A DNA stretch of 64,000 bases, from NCBI GenBank assembly GCA_022432975.1, contig CM039508.1:47519646-47583645 (forward strand), read 5' to 3'. A program made the position numbers and the translations under genes. The DNA is from Begonia masoniana (Eukaryota > Streptophyta > Magnoliopsida > Cucurbitales > Begoniaceae). The notes below the pieces were generated by a model. It was not told the DNA's origin. It worked only from the letters and a program-made list of their open reading frames with translations, and did not search any database. This document shows, piece after piece, positions 21,387 to 33,683 of the stretch. Within the stretch, counting starts at the first letter, position 1; the number at the start of each line of letters is the position of its first letter.

Positions 21387-22725
21387 TGATAAGATCTGGA
21401 CCTGCAAGTGCATGTTAAAAATAGAGTGTTCGACACTCATTCTGTGAAACCGACGAGCACCCCAAAACAACTGTATTATCTTAACGAAAATAGATCCAAA
21501 ATACGTATAATTATGCACGGAAGAAATGAAATGTAAAATAAAACAAACCGTGGATATGGCTTGTGGATGGATGATGTTCAGAAATGGGCGAAAATGATTA
21601 ACAGAAACAAAAGGGCGTAATGAAGTGAAGATGGATGTGAGGTGTGTTACCTGGGGATGGGTAACCACCTGTGGATCGTCCTCAAAAGATGATGATGAAT
21701 AGTAGAGGAATGATCGCCTGGTGCTGGATCGAGAGGAGGCTACAACGCCTTCGATTCCTCTCGGTAAAGTCACCTTCAACGAAGGCAAGCACGCAACAAC
21801 CAATGAAAGGTAACCAACCTCCGTGAGTGGATGAAGGATGTTCAGACGACGCCGAACATGATGGTGGAGCAATGCCCAGTGCAGGCCCGAGAGGTCACGA
21901 TTGATGCTTTTGGGAAAATACACCTTCGTCACTGAAGATGCACACCAACATGAGAGCTGGTACCCAACCTCCTCTGTGTTCCACCAAACTGGAACAACAT
22001 CGAGGGAAGGTTGCCAGGATCCGCCAAGTGACCCAATACTTGGTGGAAGAATCGAACGGATCCAACCTCCTAAGAGGCGGCCACGAAGAACCAAACACCA
22101 CAATGAAGATAAATTCACTCAATTTTCAAATATTATCAAAGTTACGTTACAGAGCTACGGTTCAAGCTTAAATAGAAGCTACAAGGTATCGGGTATGGCT
22201 GGTTTTCAGAAGAGGGAAATAAAACTGATAAGGAAAAATATGACCGTTGAACTAGCCGTTGGAGCGTCTTGCGCCTGGACCACGTATGCGCACTGATGGT
22301 GGGCAACTTCTTGCGTGTGCCTGGTGCCTTCCTAAATGCGCGCCTAATGCAGAGCTGGGAGTCTTCCTTGTGCGCTTGATGAAGATCAGCAGCTACTCGC
22401 CAGGTCCATCTCGTGAAGCTTCTGCTTGGGCCTTCTAGGGCTTGTATGTGAAGCTGCTGCTTGGGCCTTCTAGGGCTTGTATTATAATGTCAACTTATTT
22501 GATCTAAAATAAAATAAAGAAAAAAGCTAAAATATTTTGCCTTAAAATGCCTAGATAATCAAAAGACAAGATTGGTTACAATTAATTTGTCTTGGGGAAG
22601 ACAAATTCTCCGTTCAAACTGTTAAAAATGTCCTTCTCTGTAAAACTAACAAACGAGTTAGAAATAAAAGTGAATTGATTTGCATACCTCGTTTCGAGAC
22701 GTGTCAACGGCTCTGAGGCGTATCA
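21387..22725 (-). repeat. Gypsy LTR on the minus strand
   Basis: On the minus strand it begins TGATACGCCTCAG just after a gypsy 3' internal end and finishes CCAGATCTTATCA just before a PBS-like site, 1339 bp, with TGATA...TATCA ends. Having internal 3' sequence on one side and PBS sequence on the other implies a tandem LTR arrangement. The long minus-strand ORF at 21318-22118 runs through the LTR, PBS and leader without any known domain, and is rejected as a gene. Confidence 0.6.
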
Positions 22726-22892
22726 TCCTCTCCAGGTTAGTGAGGATTTGTCCTCAAATCCAGTGGTTCGCCATTATTGACGTTGTCTCCGATATAAGTT
22801 TCCCTTTCAAAACATAAACTTGAAAATACGTTAGAAAGTATCCATTCAATAATTGGGGAGTAGTAGACTCGTGGCGTATCACAAGGTTAGCA
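22726..22892 (-). mobile_element. Gypsy 3' internal end with PPT-like tract
   Basis: The minus strand reads '...GGAGACAACGTC...', then GATTTGAGGACAAATCCTC and AACCTGGAGAGGA immediately before the LTR start. The 'gaggacaaatcct' phrase and purine tract are typical of the end of gypsy pol. A second TGATACGCC word at the far side (22892) joins straight to copia LTR sequence and may be a truncated LTR start. Confidence 0.5.
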
Positions 22893-23454
22893 TTCTCATG
22901 TACTCATTTAATTTATTCCCATAATACAAGACTTATATAATGTAACTTATACAAAACTATACCAAGAAAATCAAAGAATAAATTAAAATGAAATAGAAGT
23001 CTATTAAATACAATGAATTAAGATCATGCATATATGACCATCATTATGATAAAATTAATTGTTCTTCATTTAACAGATATTATAAGAACAATATAATTTC
23101 ATCTGGTCTAGTCCTATATAATCATATTATATAAAATACAATCACTTTTTGTTACTACATATATAGTCGGGACATGACTATACGTTTTTAACAAAGTGAA
23201 TTGTATTTATGACTTTATTAATTTAAATATCATATACTTCAAATATAAGTCATGAACTAATGTGATTATTTTATTTTAAATTTAATCTCACATATATCAA
23301 GATATACGTAAATTTAAAATTGCACAAATAATCAATGATTTTTCTTTGAATTTATAAATCATCTCGTATAATGCAAACATAAAAATTATTTATTAATTAC
23401 ATGCAATAAAAATGTTCATAACATTTGCGTGTTGGACAAATTATACCCAACAAT
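22893..23454 (-). repeat. Copia LTR fragment (start TGTTGGGTATAAT)
   Basis: The minus strand from 23454 begins TGTTGGGTATAATTTGTCC and aligns along ~560 bp with the copia LTR that starts at 33578 (split there by a solo LTR). Homology ends at 'gaatgctaac' (22897), where the gypsy TGATACGCC edge begins. It is the first third of an Angela/Tork-like long LTR. Confidence 0.75.
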
Positions 23455-24969
23455 TTTGTCGTAACTCTCAATAAATAGAGAGTTCTTGACGAACAGATGC
23501 ATTCGAACAAAAGAAGAAAAAGAAAAGAAAGAGAGAAACAATGAAGATTCTTTTAGAGGTAGAAAAAGAAGTAGTCAAGCAAAAAATAGGTGTTGTACTT
23601 TTGTGCAATTTGAGAACTTTAAGAGTCATGATTTTTTCTTAGTAAATATTTTCTATAATATTCGGTTTCTAAAATAATATTGTAAAATTTTATTTTTCAT
23701 AGTGAGATTTTTCTGGACTCGATCTCTGTGATTTACCTAATTTGAGTTTCTATGTAAAATTTTTCTGTGTTTATTTTTGCTATTATTTCCATATGTTATC
23801 ATTTTTGTACCGTTTATTTAGTGATGTAATTGTACTTTATAAGTAAGTTTTGTCTAAAAAAAAATTAATTTTAAGTGAGATTATTTATGACATCTTCAGT
23901 CCTTGAAATTTATGTAGAAATGAAACATTGTTTTCAAGAATCACCATCTCTCAGAGTAAAACTTGTGTTGTGATCAAGTAATATTCCCTGACCTATTTTT
24001 GCTCTGGGATGACTATCGACGACAAATACGTTGGAGACACAGTAGTAACTAATTTGGGCTTAGACTTTTCTTCCTTGCAACCAGAATTTGTGAGCTACTC
24101 TAGGCGCTTAACAAGCAAAAAAGCCTTGGCAATTTAATTAACAATGGACAAACCTTGTACACCTAACACTCTTGTTCAAAACATTAAAATTTATTACTCT
24201 TGTTCAATTCAAAAAGTTATAACAATGTCTTAAGCACCTAGAAATAAAAAAATGCTAAAGTCACAAATTTTAGCAATGGTGGCAAAACCTAAACAAAATT
24301 GATTAACTCGTAGTCACTAATATTACTTGTTGGAAAAAAAAAAAAAGTCTGTAATTCTATTACACAACAGATGAACTTTCTTTTTTTTTTTTTTTACTCT
24401 TTATATGATCAAAATAAATTCTTATGTCAACTATTATATGCAACTATATAAAACACGAAGTTGTGATACATTAAAATTTTAACGTAATTCAACAATATGT
24501 CTACGTCCACTTAACTGAAAACTACATTTGCTTTAAAACCAAGAACGATAATCTTGACATATTAGAGAAAAAATGACTGATCTTACTAAAGTAACTAGTG
24601 GCTCATAACTTGAATAACTAAGACTAATCGATGAAAATTTACCATCTAATCTTACACAATTATCAAGAAAGAAGAGAAAAATCTCTCAAATTTTTCCTAC
24701 ACTAATATTTTTCTATCCCCCTATTTTCATAAACCTTGTCATCTCTATTGAAAAGAATCAAATTCTTTTAATCTCCTTATTTAGCGACTCTATTCCCAAA
24801 ATTTTTGAGCAAATATTTTACAAATTGAAATAAGAGTTCTAAAGTGAAAGATGAGTAAAAGATTACTACAAATAGTTTTGAAATCTATAAAAAGGAAAGA
24901 TATGGAGCCAAATAATATATAACCCACACCACAAGCCACTACGTTTGACATGGACGAGTCTTTTCAAAT
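23455..24969. other. No gene identified
   Basis: AT-rich sequence with poly-A/poly-T tracts (about 24342 and 24381). 23470-23700 looks like a transcribed leader but has no protein pattern. Nothing reliable could be assigned on either strand. Confidence 0.45.
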
Positions 24970-25119
24970 TTGCTCTACCATTTCAACTGGGTAGTTCCAG
25001 ACGGAGGAAAACCAGAAGTGCTTGATATGCCTGTCTTTAATGGAGCAACGAACAAAAGGCTGAACGGATTGAAACTGATTCCGGTTCGTTATAATCGTCC
25101 AATCGAGACAACACCTTGA
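24970..25119 (+). pseudogene. Cytochrome P450 3'-terminal coding fragment
   Basis: Fifty codons read LLYHFNW, VVPDGGKPEVLDM, NGATNKRLNGLKLIPVRYN and end TTP-TGA. This is the segment after the heme-binding loop in plant A-type (CYP71-clan) P450s. The heme Cys motif and everything upstream are missing, and the sequence before 24970 shows no homology. It is a paralogue of the minus-strand fragment at 33296-33577, with homology continuing ~50 bp past the stop ('ccatggttct...aactggttt'). P450s are ER-anchored monooxygenases; this piece cannot encode a working enzyme. Confidence 0.88.
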
Positions 25120-26483
25120 CAAACATGGTTCTGCAATAACTGGTTTGGCTCAGCATCAAGAGTCGAATCTAGTCAATAACTCGTCATTGCATGTTCATGA
25201 GAGTGTATTTCAAAAAGAACAAAACTAAAGTTGAAGCATTCACTGCCTGGTCAATCGCAGTAGCTTCTTTTTCCTGGTTTGCCAACGGAGTAATTGAGTC
25301 GAGGGTCAGTCATTGATCATAATATTGTAAAACGTGGCCAACGGAATCGTCGGATTCCGTCCACAAGTCCGATGAGTCTGCGCGCTATCGCAGACGAAGT
25401 CGAGAGACAGCGAGACCCTGCCTCGTTTTTTTGTCTGCGAGACAAGCGAGAAGTTGTCTCACTGTTGTCCGTGAGATAGAGGCCGCGATCCAAATGCTGT
25501 TTTTGGACCGCAGTTCATCTTCTTTTGGGCCGCCGTTCAGCTCCTTTTGGGTCGAAATCTGAACTTTTCTTTGGCCCAAATTAAAGGTTTATTACCCAAT
25601 TAAATATGGGTTGCCTTTTTAAAAGAAAATTAAGATGTAAAATTTTAGCTCAAGAATTGATTATTTTATTTTAATTAGGTGCCAATTTATTGAGATAAAT
25701 TTTGGACCTTGGATTTGAGCTTGGATATTATTGGGCTTGGACAGTGGAAGACTCACTTGAGATAAAGATTTATTTTATGTTTAATTTTGCACGATATAAT
25801 TAATTATTTTATTTTATAAAATAATTGTTAAAAATTCTTTGTTAGTGTTTTATTTTAATGCATATAACATTTCATAGACGTTTCTATTCTTCACCATGAA
25901 AAATTTGTTTAACTAGTGTAATTGAACAACTGATTGTGTTGTGTCCTTGAGCGCAAAATCCTAAACCTGATCAATATATTTTTTGTGACTTTTGTGATTG
26001 CCGAGTAATGCTATTTTCATTTCATTTGCATAATGCATGTTATGCACGGAGACCGTAAGTGGCTCCATTTACTTTATTAAATTGAGCATGACTACTGAAA
26101 ATAAGAAATATTTTATTGATTTTATTTGACTCACTCCAACAACACTTCTTTTCTGGATATAGGGCAGGAGGACATTCAATTTCTGACTCAAGTGCAGGTT
26201 AGATGTGCAAGTTATTCAAATTTAATATTTTTCCTAAGGTTTTATATTTCATTCAAGAGGTTAGATTTTAGAAAACTTGCAAACATTGAATTATTTAAAT
26301 TTCATCTAACATATTTATTTTTAGACATATATCGTTGCGTAATTTAGATGTCACTAAATGAACTTATAATTTAGCTCTTTTGGTTTGGACCATGACTTTT
26401 ATTGTAATGTAAGTCTTTTGTCGCCTAATGTATTAATAAACTAAATTTAACGACTCGATCTAGTTTTCGGGTCAGTTCGTTTC
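25120..26483. other. P450 3' flank, then LTR-like non-coding sequence
   Basis: The first ~60 bp continue the P450 3' UTR homology. 25290-25620 is GC-richer with internal repeats of 'cgcagac'/'gcgag'. 26090-26483 reads into 'acgactcgatctag', which continues after the solo LTR as 'ccactttgagtcgtgaca' (ends about 29060) and may be the 3' end of an older LTR. No gene seen. Confidence 0.4.
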
Positions 26484-29030
26484 TGTAACACCCGGCATTT
26501 TTGCCATGTAATAGTTTTCCCGGATCATTTAAATGAGATTAATATTGTATTAATACAAAGGAATGTTTTGGTTGGATTGTTGGAATAATTAGTGGAGAAC
26601 TAAACTAATGTGTAACTAAACCAAAACACTAAGTTGAAATGCATGGAAGGGCAAATTGGGGAGAAATTAAGGTTGGTGGGAGATAACCAATGGATGATTG
26701 CCAAGTGGCAATAACTTGCTGAGAAACCTATCTATTCTCCTTCCTTCTACGTGAACATTGTTGTGCATTTTTCTTTCTCTGTATTCCTCTCCATATTCTC
26801 TATTCCAGTCGACAAATCAACCATCGAAGTTACTTCAATCTTCCCCGATCTTCCCAGATTCCTTTCTGTTTTTCCACTAAGGTAAACATCTGTTATTGCT
26901 AACAAGTTTGGACAAGTTTAATGTGGGTTTTTCCTGAAGTTTAGGGTTATGGCATTTTGTGAAAAACTCACTGTCTTTGGATGAAAACACACCGGTTTGT
27001 TTTCTAAGGGTTTGAATGAGTTTGGAACAGACTCTTCTGACTTATTTGTTAGCATTTGCAGCTTGTTTATTTTCTGAACGTACATGTACAGGTTCGAACA
27101 TTTCCGAGGCTTTCCGGCTAACTGCATCGTGGATAACAGGTAAGTTCATAACCGTAGGTTGGCCCTTATGGCCCTACATCTCGGAGGTACTAGGTTATAC
27201 TGCTGTCGGGTTGTCTTGGGTAGAAATGTTATAGTTCATATTCTGAGTTGTTTATGTTCTACTTCACAGTATATTCTCTTATTTCTGCTGTCTGCCTGTC
27301 TAGGTTCAAGCACCGTTCATGCATACACGTTTTCTCTGAAAGACATGCAAATGTTTTTTGTACACTGTTTGAAACTAAACAAGATAAAATCCGACTGAAA
27401 TGTACCAGGTTAAGTGCGAGACAGGGACTGGCCCCAGAACTGTTTAATGTACTGTATCCCTAATTGTGCCTGATAGTGCACCCTCCCCCTCCCTCACTGT
27501 TTGCTAGTTCCCCTATAAGCTCCACTTAATTCTACTGCCACTGTAACTTAATGCTCTGTACTGTCACCGTATTTCTGAAAAACTGCATGCATAGCATTTT
27601 GCATCACTGCATTCTGATTATGTCCTTACTGAGTTTTAGACTCATAGGTGAACTCTCTGATGTAGGAGCTGAACCTGAAACCGAGGACCTTGTTCCTCAA
27701 AATGATGATCTGATGTAAATGGTGGATCGAGCTCACAGGATGGTTGCTGCAGTTAGACATAATTCTGTTCTGAGGTTCAAGTCTTTAAAATATAGTTTAT
27801 ATTGTAAAGTTTTATGAAATTCTGGTCTTTGTGTTAAAAGCCCTGTAGAAAACTTCTGTTTTGGGAGTTTTCTGTAAATCTATGTTAAGTTTTGTACTGT
27901 CTTTGAAATTTTGAAACAATGTATAGATTCTGTTCCAATGTTTAAAACCGCTGTATTTGACAGTTAAGTTTGTATTCTAGAGTATTCTGGAATTTGGTTG
28001 GGATATTTTCTGATAATCTGTGCATGGATTGTCTCTGGTTTTGGAATAATCCATGCAGTTGTTTTCTTGATCTTCTGTTAGGTTTTCTAACTTCTGTCAT
28101 GTTCCCATGCATGTTTTAAAACTGTGTTTAGAATCGGGTTTAAAGGTTTGAAGCCCTTATGCCTTCTGTTTGAAGTTTTCTGTTCCTATGACTTCCTGTT
28201 AAAGTTGTCAAGTTTTATCTCAAAAGCTGCATCTTCCGATCCCCTTAGGAATTTCCCTCTGCCGGTCACGTTGTTACCTGTATCTTCCGGTTGACGTCAT
28301 CCATCTTCCGGCTGACGTCATCTCCTTCTACCGATTTCGTTCACTGCCTGCATCCACCGGTGACGTCATCCATCTTCCGGCTGACGTCATCTCCTGCTAC
28401 CGATTTCGTTCACTGCCTGCATCCACCGGTGACGTCATCCATCTTCCGGCTGACGTCATCTCCTTCTACCGATTTCGTTCACTGTCTGCATCCACCGGTG
28501 ACGTCATCCATCTTCCGGCTGACGTCATCTCATTCTACCGATTTCGTTTACTGTCTGTTCCTACCGGTGAACTCAATTCTTGTTTATAGTTCACATCCAC
28601 CGATAGCTTTTACCTTCTACCCAGTTTTACTCTCCTCCTTCCGATTATCACTGTACACTTTTGTTTTATTTAATTCACCGAAGCTCTTTTTATACTAAGT
28701 CTTCCGCCAGCTTGAATTCTTTTAAATTAAGTTCATTTCTGTTTTCTGCTTCACCCGAGAGCTCTCTCTCTCTCTCTCCCTGTAAATGTTTTCTGTTACT
28801 CACTGCAGTTTCTCCCTCTCTGTAAAGTTACGTTTATCGGGTTTGCGATGACAGTGCATGTTTCCTGTCATTCGATTCAGTTTCTCTGTAAATATTTTAA
28901 AAGTATAATGTCCACTATTTTGACCGATATGTTCAAAAAAAAAAAAAGTTAGTCACCGTTTTCCGTCCACTGTCCCGGAGTGATGGCTCCGATCCCGGAC
29001 TCCGATCGGGTTCGGTTTTGGGCTGTCACA
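26484..29030 (+). mobile_element. Solo LTR, gypsy (Tekay-like), TSD GTTTC
   Basis: TGTAACACCCGGC at 26484 to GGGCTGTCACA at 29030 (2547 bp), flanked by GTTTC at 26479-26483 and 29031-29035. It contains a first donor-like AAG|GTAAAC (26880), a mini-exon 27092-27139 (TACAG acceptor, ACAG|GTAAGT donor, 48 nt), the box 'ggcccttatggccctacatc' (27160-27180), and an acceptor GATGTAG ending at 27665 after 'ttactgagttttagactcat'. A 72-bp array with TGACGTCA lies at 28281-28565. Several 60-80-codon ORFs here have no domain. It is related to the minus-strand LTRs at 33684, 38780 and 45637. Confidence 0.93.
28281..28565 (+). repeat. 72-bp tandem array with eight TGACGTCA sites
   Basis: The 72-bp unit alternates CATCTTCCGGCTGACGTCATC and CATCCACCGGTGACGTCATC, repeated almost four times. 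TGACGTCA is a palindromic ACGT-core site of the kind bound by plant bZIP proteins (TGA, HY5 and relatives); use here is inference. Translation of the array gives a 24-residue repeat, which explains the ORF over it. Confidence 0.93.
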
Positions 29031-32000
29031 GTTTCCCGTTTTGTCTCAGGTCCACTTTGAGTCGTGACAAGTGTTAATGAAAAATTATACTTTTATGCAA
29101 GTGCACATGTCGCTAACAAAGTAATAAAGAATAAATATGAGTCGAACCCCCGAGAATAATTTTAATTAAATTATATTGGATAATAACATAAAAGATGTAA
29201 ATAAAAAAAGACTTGATTTTTATTTGAAATATAAAAAATAAGATATTAAATCAAAATAGGTTGGAATTAATGTTGGGAATATTGGTGAGGGTCAATTTAT
29301 TTGTTACGTAAATTTCACTACTAAAGCCCCAGATAGCTAAAACATTCATTCGAACATTAAAAATTATGTAATAACCAAGATTTTTTTTAATGGCTCGGTA
29401 GTTTGTTTGTTTTATTATTCTTTTCAATTCATAGACATACGAAAAAGAATAAAAACCTCAATATCGCTCTATTCTAGAAGTCATGCAAATTGAATTATAA
29501 TAACTTCGTAAAATTCAATGAACATAAATTATTATGCAACTAAAAATCTTTACATATTTATTAATATAATAAAAATATGTATAATCAATTTTATTTGTCG
29601 GCATAAATCAAATTAATTATAATCATCATAATAATTTATTCAAACGAATGTAAGCAATCATAGCAAGTAATTTAAATTCTTGTAACAAATACTTTCTTCC
29701 CCTATGCATAATAAAATCATAGCTCATAATTATACAATTCATCAAAGCGATTAATCTAAAAAAAATCCAAAATAAAAATAATCAAGAAAATGTAAACGAA
29801 GAACTTTATGGAAAATGGGTTCTGGAGGTAAAAGGTAACAACTTTTCTTCCCAGGAAGGGATTCACGCCTCTGTTGTCATTTTCTTCTCCATGTGGAAAA
29901 GCTCTTTTTCTCTCAATGTCACCTCCTCTCCGCGCTTCCAAAAGTCCTATTTTGATTTCCTTTCTCTGCCGATTTTCCTTCCCTTCTTAGGATTTTCCTC
30001 TTCTATTTCTCATTTCCATGGAATTTTCTTTTTTTAATATTCATTTGAATTTCACAATTTTTTATCTTTGGCTCCATCTCGTTAGTAGAAAATGGAGTTC
30101 CAGTATGGGTTGACTTGTTAGAAGAATAATACTTTGAAGATTTAAAATAGAATTTATCCTGAAAAAAAAGGGATGATGAAGATAATATCATGACGTGGCA
30201 AAACGTCACGATAAAAAAAAGTGTAGAGTTTTCTTCCAGCTCTATTAATAGAATAATGGAGGCAGGGAACCGAGAGTAAGTCGTAATGATAGTCTCATGA
30301 ATCTCTCACCACTCGCAGTAGGGCCTAGACAGAACAACGAGTTAAACAACCTAATTCTCGGAGAGGACCCAACCGCCCATCTATAAATAAAGTAAACATC
30401 TACTATTTTCCTCCCCACGGCACATCATTAGAGAAATGTGACGATTCAAAGACCCGACAACATCTTATGAGTAAGAAATGAAAAATGACAACGATCCAAA
30501 GATCCAGCCATGTCACACAGGTTGCCGGCGAACAAAGTTCAGTGACGACACAACCCGTAATTTAAAGAGTGGTCGGCAAACAAACTCAACAACGATTCCA
30601 CTTAATCGTAACAAAAAGAGGGGCCGACAATTTGAAGACCAAGCAGCGACACCACTCACAAAACCGTACCATCAAATTAATATATAAAGACAAAATATTA
30701 GGTAAATCCTACATCAACATCAGGAACGCAACTAGAGACTACGACAGACGGTCGCGAACTTCGTTGAGGCGCGAAGTGCTGAGTCAACAAAAATTCCAAA
30801 AATAAAGACCGTGCGGTCGTCTGGAACCCACAAGCGGTCGATACGAGTCGACCCTATTGGTCAACACCTCATCTTCTCGGGTTCCCACCAAGAGTTGACT
30901 GCAGAACAAAGCAGTCGACACCTCAGGGTAGGAATCGACACCTTGAATAAAGAGAGACATTTGTTGCTCTCGGATTGGCAGAAGTTGACACTTTGAAAAA
31001 GGGTTGACCCTTAACCCTCTCGTGTATGACATGTGTCGATTGACCGGTCAACACTTGCACCATACGGTTTGTCGGGGTGATTTCCAGCGACGAATAGGGA
31101 GAAATAACACAAACAATTAAAGATTCAACATTATAACTTGCGTAAACCACAAATCTGGCAAAATAACACTGAAACAATAAAGGGATTCGAGTTTCCAAGC
31201 TCGGATTCCAAATCGACAAAACCCTAATTTTAAAACTCAAAAACAGAATTGAAAAACGAATTACCCGTGATGAACCTTCACAAATATAAAAATAGAAGTG
31301 ACACGAACACCATTCTAGCATCAGAAACCATATATTCCACACATGGAATCTCTCTCTCTCCCCATCATCTTCTCACGCGGGGATGGAACACGACGCCTAC
31401 AAAAATTTCCCAAACGCAAATGAGAAAATTTTCAAAACCTAAACAAAAATTCACTAGTGACAATTTGTCGAGATTCCAAGCTCAAATCCCAAATTGACAA
31501 ACCCAAACTTTAAAACTCAAAAACATAGTTGAAAAACGACTTATATTCGACGAACCTTCACATATATAGAACATGGGAGTGACACGAAAACAATCATAGC
31601 GTCGAAAAACCATCTGTTCCATGGCTGGAATCTCTCCCTCTCCCCCTCACCTTTCGGCAGTGCGGAAGGAAGGATTCCTACTTTTATAATTTATTATAAA
31701 AATATAACCCGACACGATGAAAAACAAAGCCTACAACAATTTTCCAAAATCCAGATGATAAAATTTCTAAACTCTAAACAAAAATTTATCGATAACAATT
31801 TAATTTATTTAACCAAATTCCATGGAGACAATTAGAAGGAAAATTTCAAAATTCACTAAAGGCCCAAACACTTCAGGAATTTCTTTCTAGCAAACTTGAA
31901 GACAAAATTACTAATCTACCCGACTTAAGATTCAGAATTCGCTACATGGGATGCCAAAATTAACGGTCTGACTGATTTGACCCAAAATTTACACGTAGCC

Positions 32001-33295
32001 AAATGGCAACGAAGTAAGACAATTCAAATCAACAGGAAACAAGTTGACCACAAACAACGTAAAAAAATTTATTCGGGAAAATCATGAATAAGAATCTGGC
32101 AGATATTAAGGGTTCAGGTTGAACCGGATAAACCAATCCAAATTGAACCGATAATTTAGGTCTGGTTTGGTTTGGTTTTAACTTTCAGAAAATCAATTTT
32201 TAAAATCATTAAAACCAAAGTTCTCGATTTGATTCAGGGTTCCTTTTGTTGAAAACTGTTAGAAATCGAATCGAACCGATATTGTGATATTATGTCACTT
32301 AAATTGGTAAGGAAATTCGACTTACCAATTCTGACCACCGGAGGTTTCAACCAACACCGACGCCGCCACTGCCTTCCCTAAATCAACATGAAGTCCTCCT
32401 AATCAAAGCCGAATCCTGAGCTCGGATTTGCACCGTGAAACAGTCAAGAGAGAGAGAGAGAGAATTTGCCACAGGAAATTTGCAGAATGACTGAATGAGG
32501 GAGAGATTAAGGTGAAAGAAAGTGAGATTGAAGGAGGGGCTTAATGGGGAGTGATTTTCCTTCCTGGTAGCGTAACGATCGCCAATTCAGGGAAGGAAAT
32601 TCTCTCCCGAAACTTTCCTTCTCTGATTTTTTTTTTTGAGATATTTCAAATGTTATACACAAATATCTAGAAACTACAGTAAATAAATCTAGCCTTGCTC
32701 GTTATAAAGTTTAAAAGATAATTTAGAAATTACTTTCCCTTTGAAACAACTATTACGTGGAAAAAAAAAAAAAAATAAAGAAAAAAGAAGCATAAAACAA
32801 ACCTTCATCTCAAACTTGATTTTCTCATGCACACTCAATAGTTAAGGTAGAGAGGGAGAGAGAAAAAGAAAGACAAAGATATAGTCATTAGACAAGCACA
32901 GGTGGACATTGACCTGCAATCTCAACCTCCAATTTTGTATTCTTTCTTGTACAACTGTAATCCACTGTGCTTGTCTAATAAAACAAAGAAAAAAAAAAAT
33001 GCAATATCTCTCTCCTTTGTATATCTTCACACAGAATCTTCATGCATGGGATATGGGTTTTCTAAAACCTTTTTTTATTTTTCTGGCACATGACCGACCC
33101 TCCAATTAATTATTCGACTTAAACAGGAAGAAGAAGCTGCAATTCAGTAGGCGGTGGATACATTTTAACTTCTTGAAATATAATATCATTTTTACAAGTA
33201 AATAACGTCTGCAACATGCATCGGAGACTGTTATTGATCAGCGGATTGCATCCGAGATTCGACTGAGTAAACCAGTTCTTGGAGAACCATGGTTG
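29031..33295. other. No gene; old repeat sequence
   Basis: 29065-29700 is AT-rich and resembles degraded gypsy LTR sequence ('aagtgcacatgtcgc...gagtcgaacccc'). 30800-31060 has many GTCGAC/GTTGAC words. 32440-32462 is a short (GA)n tract. 32100-32300 is rich in AACCGA/GGTTTGG words. 32640-33295 leads into the P450 3' UTR. All ORFs here are short, overlapping and without domains. Confidence 0.5.
31193..31790. repeat. Diverged ~281-bp tandem duplication
   Basis: The segment from 'ttccaagctc' (31193) recurs from 31474 with the same order of landmarks ('aaaactcaaaaaca', 'gaaccttcaca', 'gtgacacga', 'ggaatctctc', 'aaatttatcgataaca'). Divergence of perhaps 20-25% shows it is older than the LTR arrays. 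The origin is unknown. Confidence 0.8.
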
Positions 33296-33577
33296 TCAAG
33301 GTGTTGTCTTAATCGGACGATTATAACGAACCAGAATCAGTTTCAATCTGTTCAGCCTTTTGCACGCTATTCCATTAAAGACAGCCATATCAAGCTCTTC
33401 TGGTTTTCTTCCTTCATGAACTAACCAGTTGAAATGGCAGAGCAAATTCGCCAGAATTATCTCCAAAGTCGCTAAACCTAGCGCCATTCCTGGGCAAATT
33501 CTTCTTCCAGCTCCAAACGGAATTAGCTCAAAGCTTGTTCCTTTAAAGTCTACGTCTTTTTCCATAAATCTTTCTCG
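33296..33577 (-). pseudogene. Cytochrome P450 C-terminal exon fragment with heme loop
   Basis: Minus-strand codons run from ERFMEKDVDFKG (the PERF-type motif region) through FELIPFGAGRRICPG, the heme-binding FxxGxRxCxG signature with its axial Cys. They continue LEIILANLLCHFNW, KPEELDM and KRLNRLKLILVRYN to the stop at 33296-33298; 93 codons, all open. The family is plant A-type, CYP71 clan by pattern; the subfamily is not assignable. The rest of the gene is cut off at 33577/33578, where a copia LTR (TGTTGGGC...) begins. It could be the last part of a gene broken by that insertion. The reading frame runs on artificially into the LTR. Confidence 0.92.
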
Positions 33578-33683
33578 TGTTGGGCATAATGTGCCCAACA
33601 AACAAATATTATGAACAATTTTATTGCATGTAATTAACAAATAATTTTTATAATAATTTTTTTATGTTTGTATTATATGATAT

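Noticed and set aside
21318..22118. 266-codon minus-strand ORF
   Set aside because: It runs through an LTR, its PBS-like site and the leader. The translation is low-complexity with no domain, so it is a chance frame in repeat DNA.
28291..28698. 135-codon ORF with 24-residue repeats
   Set aside because: Artefact of the 72-bp LTR array, whose length is divisible by three.
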